Source: [Phialemoniopsis] sp. UDSM-2020 (Eukaryota > Ascomycota > Sordariomycetes > Thyridiales > Thyridiaceae). From it: a stretch of DNA of 64,000 nt. Positions 32,838-43,014 of the stretch are shown in pieces. The translations under genes and the position numbers were made by a program. The number at the start of each line of letters is the position of its first letter. The stretch's first letter is position 1. The stretch is taken from contig JAEILZ010000002.1 in NCBI GenBank assembly GCA_018873225.1, forward strand, positions 1,116,001 through 1,180,000, read 5' to 3'. The notes beneath the pieces are model-generated. The model was given only the letters and a program-made list of their open reading frames with translations, did no database searches and had not been told where the DNA came from.

Positions 32838-35375
32838 ATGAAATCACCTGGAGGAGCCTCATTCACGCAGCAGGCCAGTCCAAGCAGCCTCGTCTTCCTC
32901 CCAACGAACCAGTGCCGTTCACCGCCCGAGGCCAAGAAGAGGCGGGCACCGCAGTCCTGCGAGCAGTGCCGGAAGCGCAAGGTCCGATGCGAGCTCTCGA
33001 GTGATGAACAGCGTGGGTGCGCAAGGTGCTTGCGAGAGCAGACGCAACCCGGTCCGGCGCGTCACCGCGAGCAGCAGCTTCTCAAATGCAGTCCAGGCAG
33101 ACATTTCCGCTCAGCCGGATCAGTTCTCCGGCTTGCCGTCGTTTTCAGAGTCATCGGGATTGACTGCGCGACATATTGATGGGGTCAGTCCTGCGCAGTC
33201 TGCAGCATCTGGACTGGTTCAGCTTCGCGGGACAGCGACGCCGGGACGTGATGTTCCCGGCGATCACTTGCCCAAAGACACCTCGAGGGAGCTTGGAGTG
33301 AAAGAGAGGCTAATTTCGAGTCAAATCTACAACCCCGCGGATGTTTTGGATTTGCTTACTCTTGCAGCAAGCGGAGAGCGGCATCATCGCAACACATCCG
33401 ATTTCGCCACGCACGGCTCAAGGGTTAGTGCTCAAAATCATTGCGGACATGACCAGAGCTCACTCTGTTCCAAAGAAGCTCAAGACGAATCCTTGTGGAG
33501 TAGAGTTCGGCTCGTTCGGCGTGGAATCGTCACTAGAATGGAGATGTTTGAATATCTCGACTTCTACTTCGCGAACATGTGGCCGCTCAAGCCAGTCATC
33601 CCGGCATTTTACAGCCAGCCATCTTCGTATGCTCAGCTAGCTACAGAGGAACCAGTTCTCGTCACAACTATCATTGTGCTAGCTTCACGGTATCACCACC
33701 TACGCGGAGGTCACGGCGAGATACGATCTGAACGAATTCATTGGCAAGTCTGGAGGATCTTGCAGAGATATCTTCAGTCGGCTCTCTGGGGCTCGAGGTC
33801 CACCCGGTCGCTAGGCACAATAGCTTCGATGCTCCTGCTTACTGACTGGCATGTGAAAGCCATCAACAACCCCAGCACTTTTGCGGACGCAGATGCGGAC
33901 TTTGAAGAGGAAGGTGGCGAGTTCACAGCGACGAACGTTGAGCCCCCACGCGGCATTACCCATCTCACCAGCAAGCAGAGACACGGCATGTCAGAGCTTT
34001 TGGAAAGGTTGAACATCGTCTCGCCTGCGTACAGGAGCAACAAGATGTCATGGTAAGTCGAAGTCGGACTGCTTGTGTATCGAGGTAGGCCTTCACGCAT
34101 GCAAGCTAACATGTGATGAAGGATGCTGCTTTCGAATGCCATAGCTCTGGCTCAGGAGGGCTGCTGCTTCGAGTCGGAGGCCGGTACCAATTCACGCTTA
34201 CAGAATAAAGAAGCTGAATTGAAGGCGGAGTGGAATCGACTCATATGCGTCTTCATATATCTGACGGACGAACATTTGGCCCTGCGTCAGGGCTTCGAGC
34301 CCCTTCTTGCCGCCCGCTCGCGCAAGATTGTACAAGAACAGTTTGCAAGAGTTTTCGCCAGCTCGATCCCGGACAGTCATGTGTGGGAATGCTTGGTAGA
34401 ACTCACCAATGAGTTGAGCAAGGTGCGAGAACTACTCCAGCGCGTCAAGCAGAACTTCACGGCACTGCCGTCAAACCGCGATTTGATTCGTGAGCTGGAG
34501 TACGTAAAGAGAAGGTTTGATCGCCTGCAGAAGGAGCTTCATGCAGCTACATCCGGTGAGCATGGTCTTTGAGACGATGTTTTCCAAAGCAATCAAGCTG
34601 ATTTCATGAAGGGAATCAATCGTTGCTAAGCACATGCGTCGCCCTCGAGCTGAACTATGCTGTCATGTACAGCTTCTCTCCGTTGGCTCACGCCCCCGGC
34701 GCCGACTCTGCGTCTTCTACCGCATCAGCTGACCCGATGCTCAACATCATGTCAACGTTCGGCGATCAAGCAGTTCAAGCCAGCTATGATATCCTGTCCC
34801 TGATTATTTACACGCTCGAGCCATCGCAACTATCTCTGCTTCCCGTCAAGTACTGGCTATTCATCACATCTGCGGGATTCCATCTTCTGAAGGTATACCT
34901 CGCTCCAAACCCCAAGGTCTGCGTATACAAAGCTCATCCATGATAGGCAACAATAACCCACAGAACCGGTCCGACTGATGAACAGAACAACATCAAGCTC
35001 CTACAAGCCATGGTACTGGCGCTTAGGCGAGGATCGCCAGATGACATGCACATGGCGGGTCGTTTCTCCCGCTTCTTCGACGTGCTGCTCAACGCTTCAT
35101 TGCGCCCTAGTAACTCGGCAACCCATACCACAGAAGGGCAGGAGATGTTTGTTGCCCAAGGTGCCGACTTAGAAGCCCCGGTCCTTCCATCAGACCTCAC
35201 GAATCCATTCACCCTTGCCCCGACGTTTGACTTTCATGGCATCAACATCGAGGCGCGCCCCTTCAATGCAATGTCCTTTGCATGGTGGGACAATGCAGTG
35301 GATATTGATCAGGTGGCGCTTGATTTCGGACTCGATGGCATGGCTACTGAACCTACGCTGTCACGGAGCACCTGA
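32838..35375 (+). CDS. Zn(II)2Cys6 transcription factor with an apparently altered zinc cluster
   Basis: Proposed exons 32838-33051, 33149-34052, 34122-34555, 34612-34892 and 34986-35375 (740 residues). Introns 2-4 are well formed (GTAAGT...GCTAAC; GTGAGC...CTGAT; GTATAC...AACAG). The zinc cluster reads C41-x2-C44-x6-C51-x9-C61-x2-C64-x6 and then P71 where the sixth cysteine is expected. The first intron is inferred because the frame changes near 33051; its donor GTCCGG is weak while the acceptor TTTTCAG is strong. Without splicing, a +1 frameshift is needed. The middle region and the C-terminal helical part (LVTTIIVLASRYHHL, LLSTCVALELNYAVMY, FSRFFDVLLNAS) match the fungal-specific regulator layout. 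May regulate the neighbouring permease or dehydrogenase (inference). Confidence 0.8.
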
Positions 35376-35997
35376 TCATGTCTGCACGCTCTCCCCGCCG
35401 CTTCAACACTAGGGATAGCCTAGGCACGACGAAAACTAGTGGGCGTGTAACCTAGACAGACAGTACTGTACCGGAGATTTACCGGAATGCGGAGAGACGA
35501 TTGCCCCGAATGCAGGAAGCCAGGTCTCTGTCCATGCATGTAGGTGCTTCAGTTTTGACCAATTAAGCAGAGATAGAAAGGGGCTCTTGGCTTCCAAAAA
35601 CTTTGGACTGTCGCATAACCGAGTACAGCCATGAATGATCCGAAACGCTGTAATTATGATCCACATGGTGTGCCGCGTAGTTGGATCTACGGCTGTGGTA
35701 GCTCGGATGAGCCGAAAGCGGACATAGCGCGCGGCAACTCTGAACAGCTCCCCTCCGAGACCTGACTCAAGGTGCCCACCGAGAGCCGAAAGAACCTATC
35801 AGCTAGAGCCGTGCCCTAATGCCCTGCTCCCCACGGGGTTATACCCCGCAAACCTAGCATTCTTGCTTGGAGTGTTGGAAATATCCAGCTCGGTTGTGGT
35901 GTATTTAACTTCCACGGGAATCCACCACAAGGTACACAGATGTAGGTTCGAAGGCCTCCTTGGACAATCTATTTCCTGCACTTGGCCTCCGCCCTTC
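35376..35997. other. Intergenic, upstream of permease gene
   Basis: No supported coding sequence. The frame preceding the permease ATG is open from 35863 but has no ATG. Confidence 0.4.
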
Positions 35998-37597
35998 ATG
36001 ATCATGGAGACAACTATTAATACTCACACAGATAGGATCGCGGCCGATTCCATGAAGACCGTGGCCATGTGTGAGCAACTCGCCTCATCTCATCAAGTCG
36101 AGAAGCTGGGGGAAGAAGTCCCACTCCAGAGGGACTGGTCAGAAGATGAGGAGAAGAGTGTCAAGAGAAAGTGCGTAGAGTGGACACTTGGTCCTTCATT
36201 CACAAAACTGACTCTTGTGTACGTACAGACTTGATCTCACGCTCATGGTCCTGCTAGTCACCGGCCTGTTTGTTCTGCAGATGGACAAGGGCAACCTAGC
36301 CAACGTCATCACCACTTCCTTCACGAAGGACATCGGTATCGCCAGTGACACAGTGAATAGCGGAAACCAGCTGCAACTCGCCGGCATCGTAATCTTCGAA
36401 ATTCCTTTCAACATGATCCAAGCCCGAATCGGAGCACCAATCTGGATCACCTTCGAGGCATTGGCTTGGGGCTCGGTCTGTCTCTGCCAGGCATTCATCA
36501 AGAACAAGACTGGCTTCTACGCGACACGCTTCCTCCTTGGCACTTTCGAGGCCGGTTACCTTCCTGGCTCGATGCTTCTGCTGTCTTCCTTCTACACTCG
36601 CGGAGAACTTGCCATGCGTATCACCGTTCTTTACATTGGGAACTACCTTGCACAAGGGATCGGCGCTTTGGTGGCTGCTGGTGTGTTTAAGCTAGACGGC
36701 GTCAACGGAATACATGATTGGCAGTGGCTGTTCCTTATCGACGGCGGGTTCACTCTTCTTGTGGCCGTCATGTTCTTCCTCTTCCTCCCCAGAAGCCCCG
36801 TTATGACTAAACCCCTCTGCGGGCTCAAGTGCTTCGACTTCTTCAGCGCAAGACAACACCACATCATGGAGCGCCGCATCGTGCTCGACGACTCCAACCG
36901 CAAGGTGCCGTTGTCCGCCATCTCGATCAAGGAAGCAGCCAAAATCCTCACCAACGTCCACCTCTGGGGCCACTGCGTGATCAACATCGTCGCCCTCGCC
37001 CCCAAGGGCGGCCTGCAGCTCTACTCGCCCACCATCATCAAGGGCCTGGGCTTCGACACCATCACCGCCAACGCCCTGTCCTCCGTGTCCAACTACGGCG
37101 TCATCATCCTCGCCCTCTTCGCAGCCTGGGTCTCGGACCGCACGCGTCTGCGCGGCCCCGTGTGCCTCGCGGCGGGCGCGTACTCGCTCATCTTCTCGGG
37201 CGTGCAGTACAGCCTCGCGTCGGCGGGCCACGACAAGTGGGTGCGCTACACCGTCTTCACGCTGCTCAACTCGGGCAACGCCGTGGGCCAGGGCATCAAC
37301 GACGCGTGGCTCGCGTCCAACGCGCCCGACCCGAAGCAGCGCGCCATCGGCATCGCGCTGTGCACGATCGGCAGCAACCTCGGCGGCCTGTCGGGCCAGC
37401 AGCTGTTCCGGTCGGCGGACGCGCCGAAATACACGCGTGGATTCCTGTCGGTCATGTGTCTGTACGCGGCGTCGATGGTGCTCATCGCGATGCAGACTGG
37501 GTATTACATATTTGCGAACAAGAGGCTGCAGAAGAGGCGTGCGCATGTGTCGGAGGATGGAGACTTTTTGGGAGAGGAGTTCAAGTATGACATATAG
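35998..37597 (+). CDS. MFS anion:cation symporter (allantoate permease/Dal5-like)
   Basis: Exon 1 is 35998-36170 and exon 2 is 36229-37597; the 58-nt intron (GTGCGT...TACAG) joins KSVKRK to LDLTLMVLLV (513 residues). Hallmarks of the Dal5/ACS family: charged cytosolic N-terminus, first membrane segment ending LQMDKGNLANV, EIPFNMIQARIGAPIWI, GTFEAGYLPGSMLLLSSFYTRGELAMR, and a large central loop with a KEAAKILTNVHLWGH segment before the second half. About 12 membrane segments. The family imports organic anions such as allantoate, nicotinate, pantothenate or sugar acids; the substrate here is unknown. A second ATG at 36004 is two codons downstream and equally possible. Confidence 0.9.
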
Positions 37598-37963
37598 CGC
37601 TGAGATCCGGTATTGCAGTCATGCAGATCCACAGTAAGTATTGAATCGACGACGACCCAATTGTACTGTCTGTGATCCGAAGGTATCAGTGATTTGGCAA
37701 TCCGAGTACCCGGGGGTTGGATTTTTTTTCAAAATCTTTAGAGGGGGTTACTTTTGAAAAAAAAATCCAACCCCGGGGTAGTGGATCGTTGAATTAGACT
37801 TTTGGCTGGCATGATGCCTAAACACGGCTTTCAGCTGAAGAGCGGGGTACGCCCTTCACATGGCAAGATTGACTCATTGTCAAAAGGCTTCAGGAACATC
37901 GCAACAACTTGGGCTCCGTTCTCATGCTCACGGTCATAATCAAAACTACGAGTACAGTGCACC
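37598..37963. other. Intergenic with long hairpin
   Basis: Region between permease and PEP-mutase-family gene; its notable content is the inverted repeat at 37707-37780. Confidence 0.5.
37707..37780. repeat. Near-perfect inverted repeat, ~28-bp arms, 17-bp loop (MITE-like or terminator hairpin)
   Basis: Left arm 37707-37734 and right arm 37752-37780 pair almost perfectly (one mismatch in the G/C run, one extra A in the poly-A run). The arms run TACCC..GGGTTGGA, a T-run and CAAAA. The element begins and ends with TA, the target-site duplication typical of Tc1/mariner-type miniature elements. It lies about 110 bp after the permease stop codon. Confidence 0.75.
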
Positions 37964-38815
37964 ATGACAGATACAAACGAGTTCGCTGCCAAGCTCAAGC
38001 TATTGCATCAGCCCTCGAAGCCACTCATCATCCCCAACATCTGGGACCTCTCGAGCCTTAAGGCCGTCACATCACTCAACACTGCAGATGCCAGCGACAA
38101 TCCCGTCAAGGCCGTCGCAACAGCATCATGGGCCATCGCCGACTCGCTGGGATTACGAGATGAGGACTTGACATACGAGCAAAATATGGCCGCGATTTCC
38201 CGCCTGGCTCCCTTCGTCCGCGCTGCCGGCCTGCCCTTCTCTGTGGACCTTCAAGACGGCTACGGAGACCGGATTGAAGAAGCAGTTGCGTCTGCAGTGA
38301 ACCTAGGGGTGGCAGGTGCGAACATAGAGGACAGCATACCTTCTGCAGGGTTTGAGCAGGGCCTGGAGGGGTCTCTTTACCCCCTCGACGAACAGGTGGC
38401 CCGCCTCAAATCGGCTATCGAGGCAGCGAAAGCCAATGGCTGTCCGTCATTTGTTCTCAATGCTAGGTGCGACGTATTCTGCCTGCGGCCTGCGTATGGC
38501 CCCTCTGACGTGGCCGCACTTGACGAAGCCGTCAAGCGCGGCCAGGCGTATCTGGATGCAGGTGCCACGACGATCTTCTTCTGGGGAGGAGGCGGCCGAG
38601 GCCTGACGACATCAGAGGTGGAGCATCTGGTCAGGGAGCTGGACGGCCGTGTGGCGGTCAAACTTGGTGAGCAATCTGGGGCGTCGGGCACGGCTGAGCT
38701 CGGAAAGCTTGGTGTCGCACGTATCAGTGTGGGACCAGGTCTTTACCGCAAGGCGATGCAGGCAGTCCGGGATTGGGCCACCACTATTCTTTCTGGAGGG
38801 GGGATGGCAGGTTGA
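37964..38815 (+). CDS. PEP mutase / isocitrate lyase superfamily enzyme
   Basis: Intronless, 283 residues, complete. A TIM-barrel protein of the carboxyvinyl-carboxyphosphonate phosphorylmutase-like group. Recognisable segments: LIIPNIWDLSSL, VATASWAIADSLG, PFSVDLQDGYGD (metal-binding acidic loop), GVAGANIEDS and FVLNARCDVF, where the cysteine-free N-A-R-x-D segment is usual for non-ICL members. The late VARISVGPGLYRKA is also family-like. Family members cleave or rearrange C-C or P-C bonds of alpha-hydroxy or alpha-keto acids (for example oxaloacetate or 2-methylisocitrate). The canonical ICL KKCGH motif is absent, so isocitrate lyase itself is unlikely. Confidence 0.88.
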   Translation: MTDTNEFAAKLKLLHQPSKPLIIPNIWDLSSLKAVTSLNTADASDNPVKAVATASWAIADSLGLRDEDLTYEQNMAAISRLAPFVRAAGLPFSVDLQDGYGDRIEEAVASAVNLGVAGANIEDSIPSAGFEQGLEGSLYPLDEQVARLKSAIEAAKANGCPSFVLNARCDVFCLRPAYGPSDVAALDEAVKRGQAYLDAGATTIFFWGGGGRGLTTSEVEHLVRELDGRVAVKLGEQSGASGTAELGKLGVARISVGPGLYRKAMQAVRDWATTILSGGGMAG

Positions 38816-39168
38816 CACGAATCTGTTCTGCACCTGTCGGATTTTGACGCCACCAGTCCCGGGCGGCGAGAACAAGCCTGCATGATGCGTTGTCATGATC
38901 TATGCCACAATCCGCGCAGTGCCATAATCTGCGCCAAGAGGTGTGCCATAATCCGCGACAGCCTTCTATGTTGGGTCATCAAATTTAAAAGTCGAGTTAC
39001 CTTTGCTACCTCGGACGGTGTGTCTTGTTAGAATTGTCTCCTCTCGCAATCTTCCCTTCAAAGGCACTTTTCGCTATCTACTCCAGTTTATGGGTCCCAG
39101 CCAGATTATCTTACAGTTGTTCATCTGCGTCGAGGAAGCAGATTTCCAAATCTCATCGCGTATCCAAG
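38816..39168. other. Intergenic with a short triple repeat
   Basis: Promoter of the Clr5-ankyrin gene; holds three copies of TGCCAYAATCYGCG (38903-38957). Nothing else recognised. Confidence 0.4.
38903..38957. repeat. Three direct copies of TGCCAYAATCYGCG
   Basis: Copies start at 38903, 38920 and 38944 and differ only by C/T at two positions. The irregular spacing (17 and 24 bp) argues for binding-site-like motifs or a decayed minisatellite. They lie about 210-265 bp before the Clr5-ankyrin ATG. Confidence 0.7.
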
Positions 39169-42100
39169 ATGGCCCAGAAGATCTCCCAGGAGGCCTGGGA
39201 TAGCCACAGAAATATCATTGAGCGCCTGTACATCCATGAAGACTTGCCACTCGATAAGCCAGGGGTCCGCAACCTGATTGACTCGATGAGGGAAGACCAT
39301 CTGTTCTTTGCCACGTATGCAACCATTCAGCAAGTTACTTTGTTAAACTAGTATTGACAATGCTTGGACAGGTCTGCGCAGTACCAGAGGCAGTTGAAGA
39401 AGTGGAAGTTGTCGAAAAACCTGTCGCGAGAGAAGTGGCAGGCCATCTTTCAGGAGCACGACAGCCGCAACTCGCCTAATCATAGCAGCCTGCTGAGGCT
39501 TTCAGGGCGAGTTCTCAGCAAGAAGAGAGTCGATAGGTCCAGGAGACATGTGCGCTCAAGCTTGAATGCTAATTCAAACAGTCTGTTGCCCTATACAACT
39601 ACAAGTCGCACACCCAGCTAATTCTCAGCAGGATCTCGCAATACACAGGCTCGGTCATCCACTTCGATTACTACTCCAACAGCTGCTGCCGTGGCAGGTG
39701 ATGAAGTTACTTCATCACCTGAGCCACATGGCGAAAGCACTTCTTCTGATGTGCGCGGTGAGCTATTTGCAGCCTTGCACACCTGGCATAACACCCATCA
39801 GCCGCCATCACCTATCCCTCTGCTTCAGAGTAATACAACTTTCCACACTTCAACCTCGGCGCCTATTAGTCGCACACTGAATCCAACAACGGAGCCCCGA
39901 CCCTGGCAAGCGATTCATCCGTGCAGTCCCGGGTCTCTTCTTGACGAGAATGAACTCGTTGTACGAGGCCAAAATTGTCAAGTCATCGTTGCCCAATCAG
40001 ATGAGGCCTTGAACTTCCAAACCCCGACTTTGCAGCTTCTTGTAAAACACCAGAATGATATTCTGAAGACTGTTAGCCACCAAGAAAGTTCAAATCCTTG
40101 GCTGGATGCTTCATTGCTTGCGTCACAAAACATACCAGTGAATGTGCGCGTCTTGGCCTGTCTTCAAAAGGCCTCCTCTTCACCAATGACCAACGGCAAA
40201 TACCTTTGGAACGTTGACGAGACTGATTCTTACAATTTGGTTAGGAATTTGGTTTCGTCACTTCCAGCAAGCGACACTTCGAGCACTTCCAAACACTCCA
40301 ATCAGGAACATAGACTGGCTGCACTGTTCAATAGGGCGGTACTTTTCTCCCTGATCAATAATTTTGCTGGTATCGGGAGAGTCACGCCGACTTTCTTCAT
40401 TGAATTCATTCGCGCACAACCAAGGTTCGGGCAGTATATCCTGCGGGGTTTGCATACTTGGCCACCATTTATCATCAGGCCTCTCGCTGAAAGTCTCTTT
40501 TGGGCAGCACTCCTGGCCGGTGATGCGGATATTGTCCGAAGTGTGATACCCGTTTTACATGGCACTCTGTCAATCAATCTGAACAACTTATGGTTCTACG
40601 ATGGAGGACGCAAGACCACTGCCATAGAGTTGGCGGGCATACGGGGGAACCTCCAGTCATTGAAAGATCTTCTCAAAGCTGGGTGTGATCCTGATAAGAC
40701 ATATGCTGAATCTTGGGCGTGCACTGCTCTCGAGGTCTTCCTCTCTTACTCGACATTTAGGATAAAAGGTGGGTTTGGAAATCTTGCGGCCGACACTGAG
40801 ATACTACAGACCTTTGTCCATCGGCACAACTTTGGGTTAGATGAGTTATATGACCTTGATCATCTTCTTGGATACAACAACGATTCATCAGTCTTTCAGC
40901 ACATCCTCAAGCTTCTTGCTCCTTGGAGTCACGATTTCGTCTTTGACAACTTACCGCTCAGCCTTTGGAGTCCTGGAATTGCAAGTCTTGTCATCCCAGT
41001 TCTGACAGCCTGCCGCACGAGAGGTTGCTTTGGGCAGCACAAGAAGTGGGAACTAATAACCGAATGCCTGCTCCGAGAGGCTGTGCTCAATGGTAACACC
41101 TCACTGGTGGACTTTCTTTCAGATTTCGCATCACACAAGAGTCATGCACTGTCTGCAGCTGTCAGGAATAGCGGCGCAGAGATGGTACACTTTCTTCTTG
41201 CCAAGAGCTTCGAAGTTGATATCGATGCTCTTGAGCCGGACAGGATGCCGGACAAACCAGGAACCTACGAGACCATCGAGGCCATCAAAAGAACCTATCC
41301 AAACGGCCCTAATAATATTACTACACCTCTAGCACAGGCCATACGCTTACAAAATCATGATGTTGTCCGAGAGTTTGAATCAAGAGGAGCTCTACGTCAG
41401 ATAAGCGAACCAGGCCGTTTCCAGTCCGCCTTGATAGCTGCGAGTGAGGTAGGGAATCATGCATACCTCAGAATGCTCCTACGCCATGTTCCAAGTCTCA
41501 ATGAAAAAAATTCGACTTCCGCACTCTATTTCACAATTAAAAACGGTCATTTTAATTTCGCGCTTGAACTCTTCGAGGCCGGAGCGTGCGATGGGGAGCA
41601 GGGTACACTCCTGGCCAGCGCTCTGTCGTCACAGAACGACAACATGATACAATTGGCTCTTGAGTGTACGAAATATGTCTGCCACAAAGATTTGCTCTCC
41701 GCCATTGAGCAGAATAACGTCCATTATGCCACGTGGATTGTGCAGATGGGCGTGCACACCGCACCTTGGAAGCACGATGTTGAGCAGCCTCTCAACAGGG
41801 CAGTCAGATTACGAAATAAGGAAATTGTGAAGCTTCTCCTGGACTACGGGGCGGATCCATTTATTCGAGAAAATGAGTACGAAAAGTTTACAGCAGCTGT
41901 GGAGGTGGCTCTAGGAAACGAAGATCCAGAAATGATCAGCCTGTTGCTAGAGGCCAATCCGGGGACTGAAACAAGGGCCGGTCTGCTTGACGCGCTCTGC
42001 GAGAGTCCCCCACGCCATCGAGACCAGATAAGAGACGCATACATCCGCAGGTACGGGCAAACAACCATGGGTTTCGGTGGAGGAGTTCTAATGAAAGCTT

Positions 42101-42930
42101 TCACAAAGAACGACTTGTCGCTTGTCAGGTCGATGTTGCAGACCGGACACAATCTAAACCATCCAGTATACGTCCACTCGATGAGAACCTCAGATATTCC
42201 TTCACGATGGTATGACTATTGCTCCCCTTTTGTGTTCGCAATTAAGCACTATGGCAACAACCCGGACCTGCTCCGGCTACTTCTCGAGTCCGGGGGGGAT
42301 CCAGATCGACCCGCATGGCAGAGCGAGCGGGGCTACATCATGGGTCAAAAGACCGCCTTCATGGTTGCCATTGATACTTGCAACGCGAAAGTAGTGCAGA
42401 TGTTGATCAGCCACGGTGCGAACGTGAATCTCGCCCCGGGCATGGGAGTCAAGCGCACACCCTTGCAAGAGGCGTGCGAGACCAGCTCATTATGTGTGGT
42501 GAGATTACTCTTGAAGAATGGAGCGCTCATCAATGGGGCGCCAGCGATCAGGGGTGGTGCAACTGCTCTCCAGTTGGCTGCCATACGGGGTCACATTCCC
42601 ATTGCCGCATTTCTCATTGAGAATGGAGCAGATATACATGCCCCTGGATCAAGAGTATTGGGCCGCACTGCCTTCGAAGGAGCCGCTGAGCATGGACGGC
42701 TGGACATGCTCAAGTTTTTGTGGGACGCAGCGTCTGGACAAAGCTTCAGTGCCATGGAGTTGAAGAGAGCGTCCGAGTTGGCCGCAGAAGAAGGGCACAT
42801 GGGATGTGTTGAATACATTAGACTGCTTGAAGATGGGCTAACGTTTCTTTACGAGGAACAACTTACCGTTGCCGAAACCGTCGCTACGATGGACGATGGA
42901 ACGAGGATTGATGTGGTTGAACTTGAATGA
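39169..42930 (+). CDS. Clr5-domain ankyrin-repeat protein
   Basis: Exons 39169-39314 and 39372-39580, then most likely 39629-42930 (about 1218 residues). The first intron joins HLFFAT to SAQYQRQLKKWKLSKNLS, completing a Clr5 domain (the conserved W...I..LY.....L..V...M.......S..QY...L..W.L.KN pattern). The second intron (GTCTGT...TTCTCAG, 48 nt) is inferred from the frame change near 39.6 kb and is less certain. The C-terminal third carries ankyrin units, for example RNKEIVKLLLDYGADPFI, CNAKVVQMLISHGANVNLAP, SSLCVVRLLLKNGALINGAP and GHIPIAAFLIENGADIHAPG. Clr5-ankyrin proteins are numerous in filamentous fungi and of unknown function. Confidence 0.85.
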
Positions 42931-43014
42931 TTTCATTTCTTACAGACTGTTATGCACACGATAGCTCACGACCAATTTGACTCGCTAATGACTTCTTTCA
43001 AGCGTGCAAACCCT

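Noticed and set aside
36692..37546. Long minus-strand frame opposite the Dal5-like permease
   Set aside because: Antisense shadow with low-complexity Arg/Glu/Val content; the plus strand carries the real protein.
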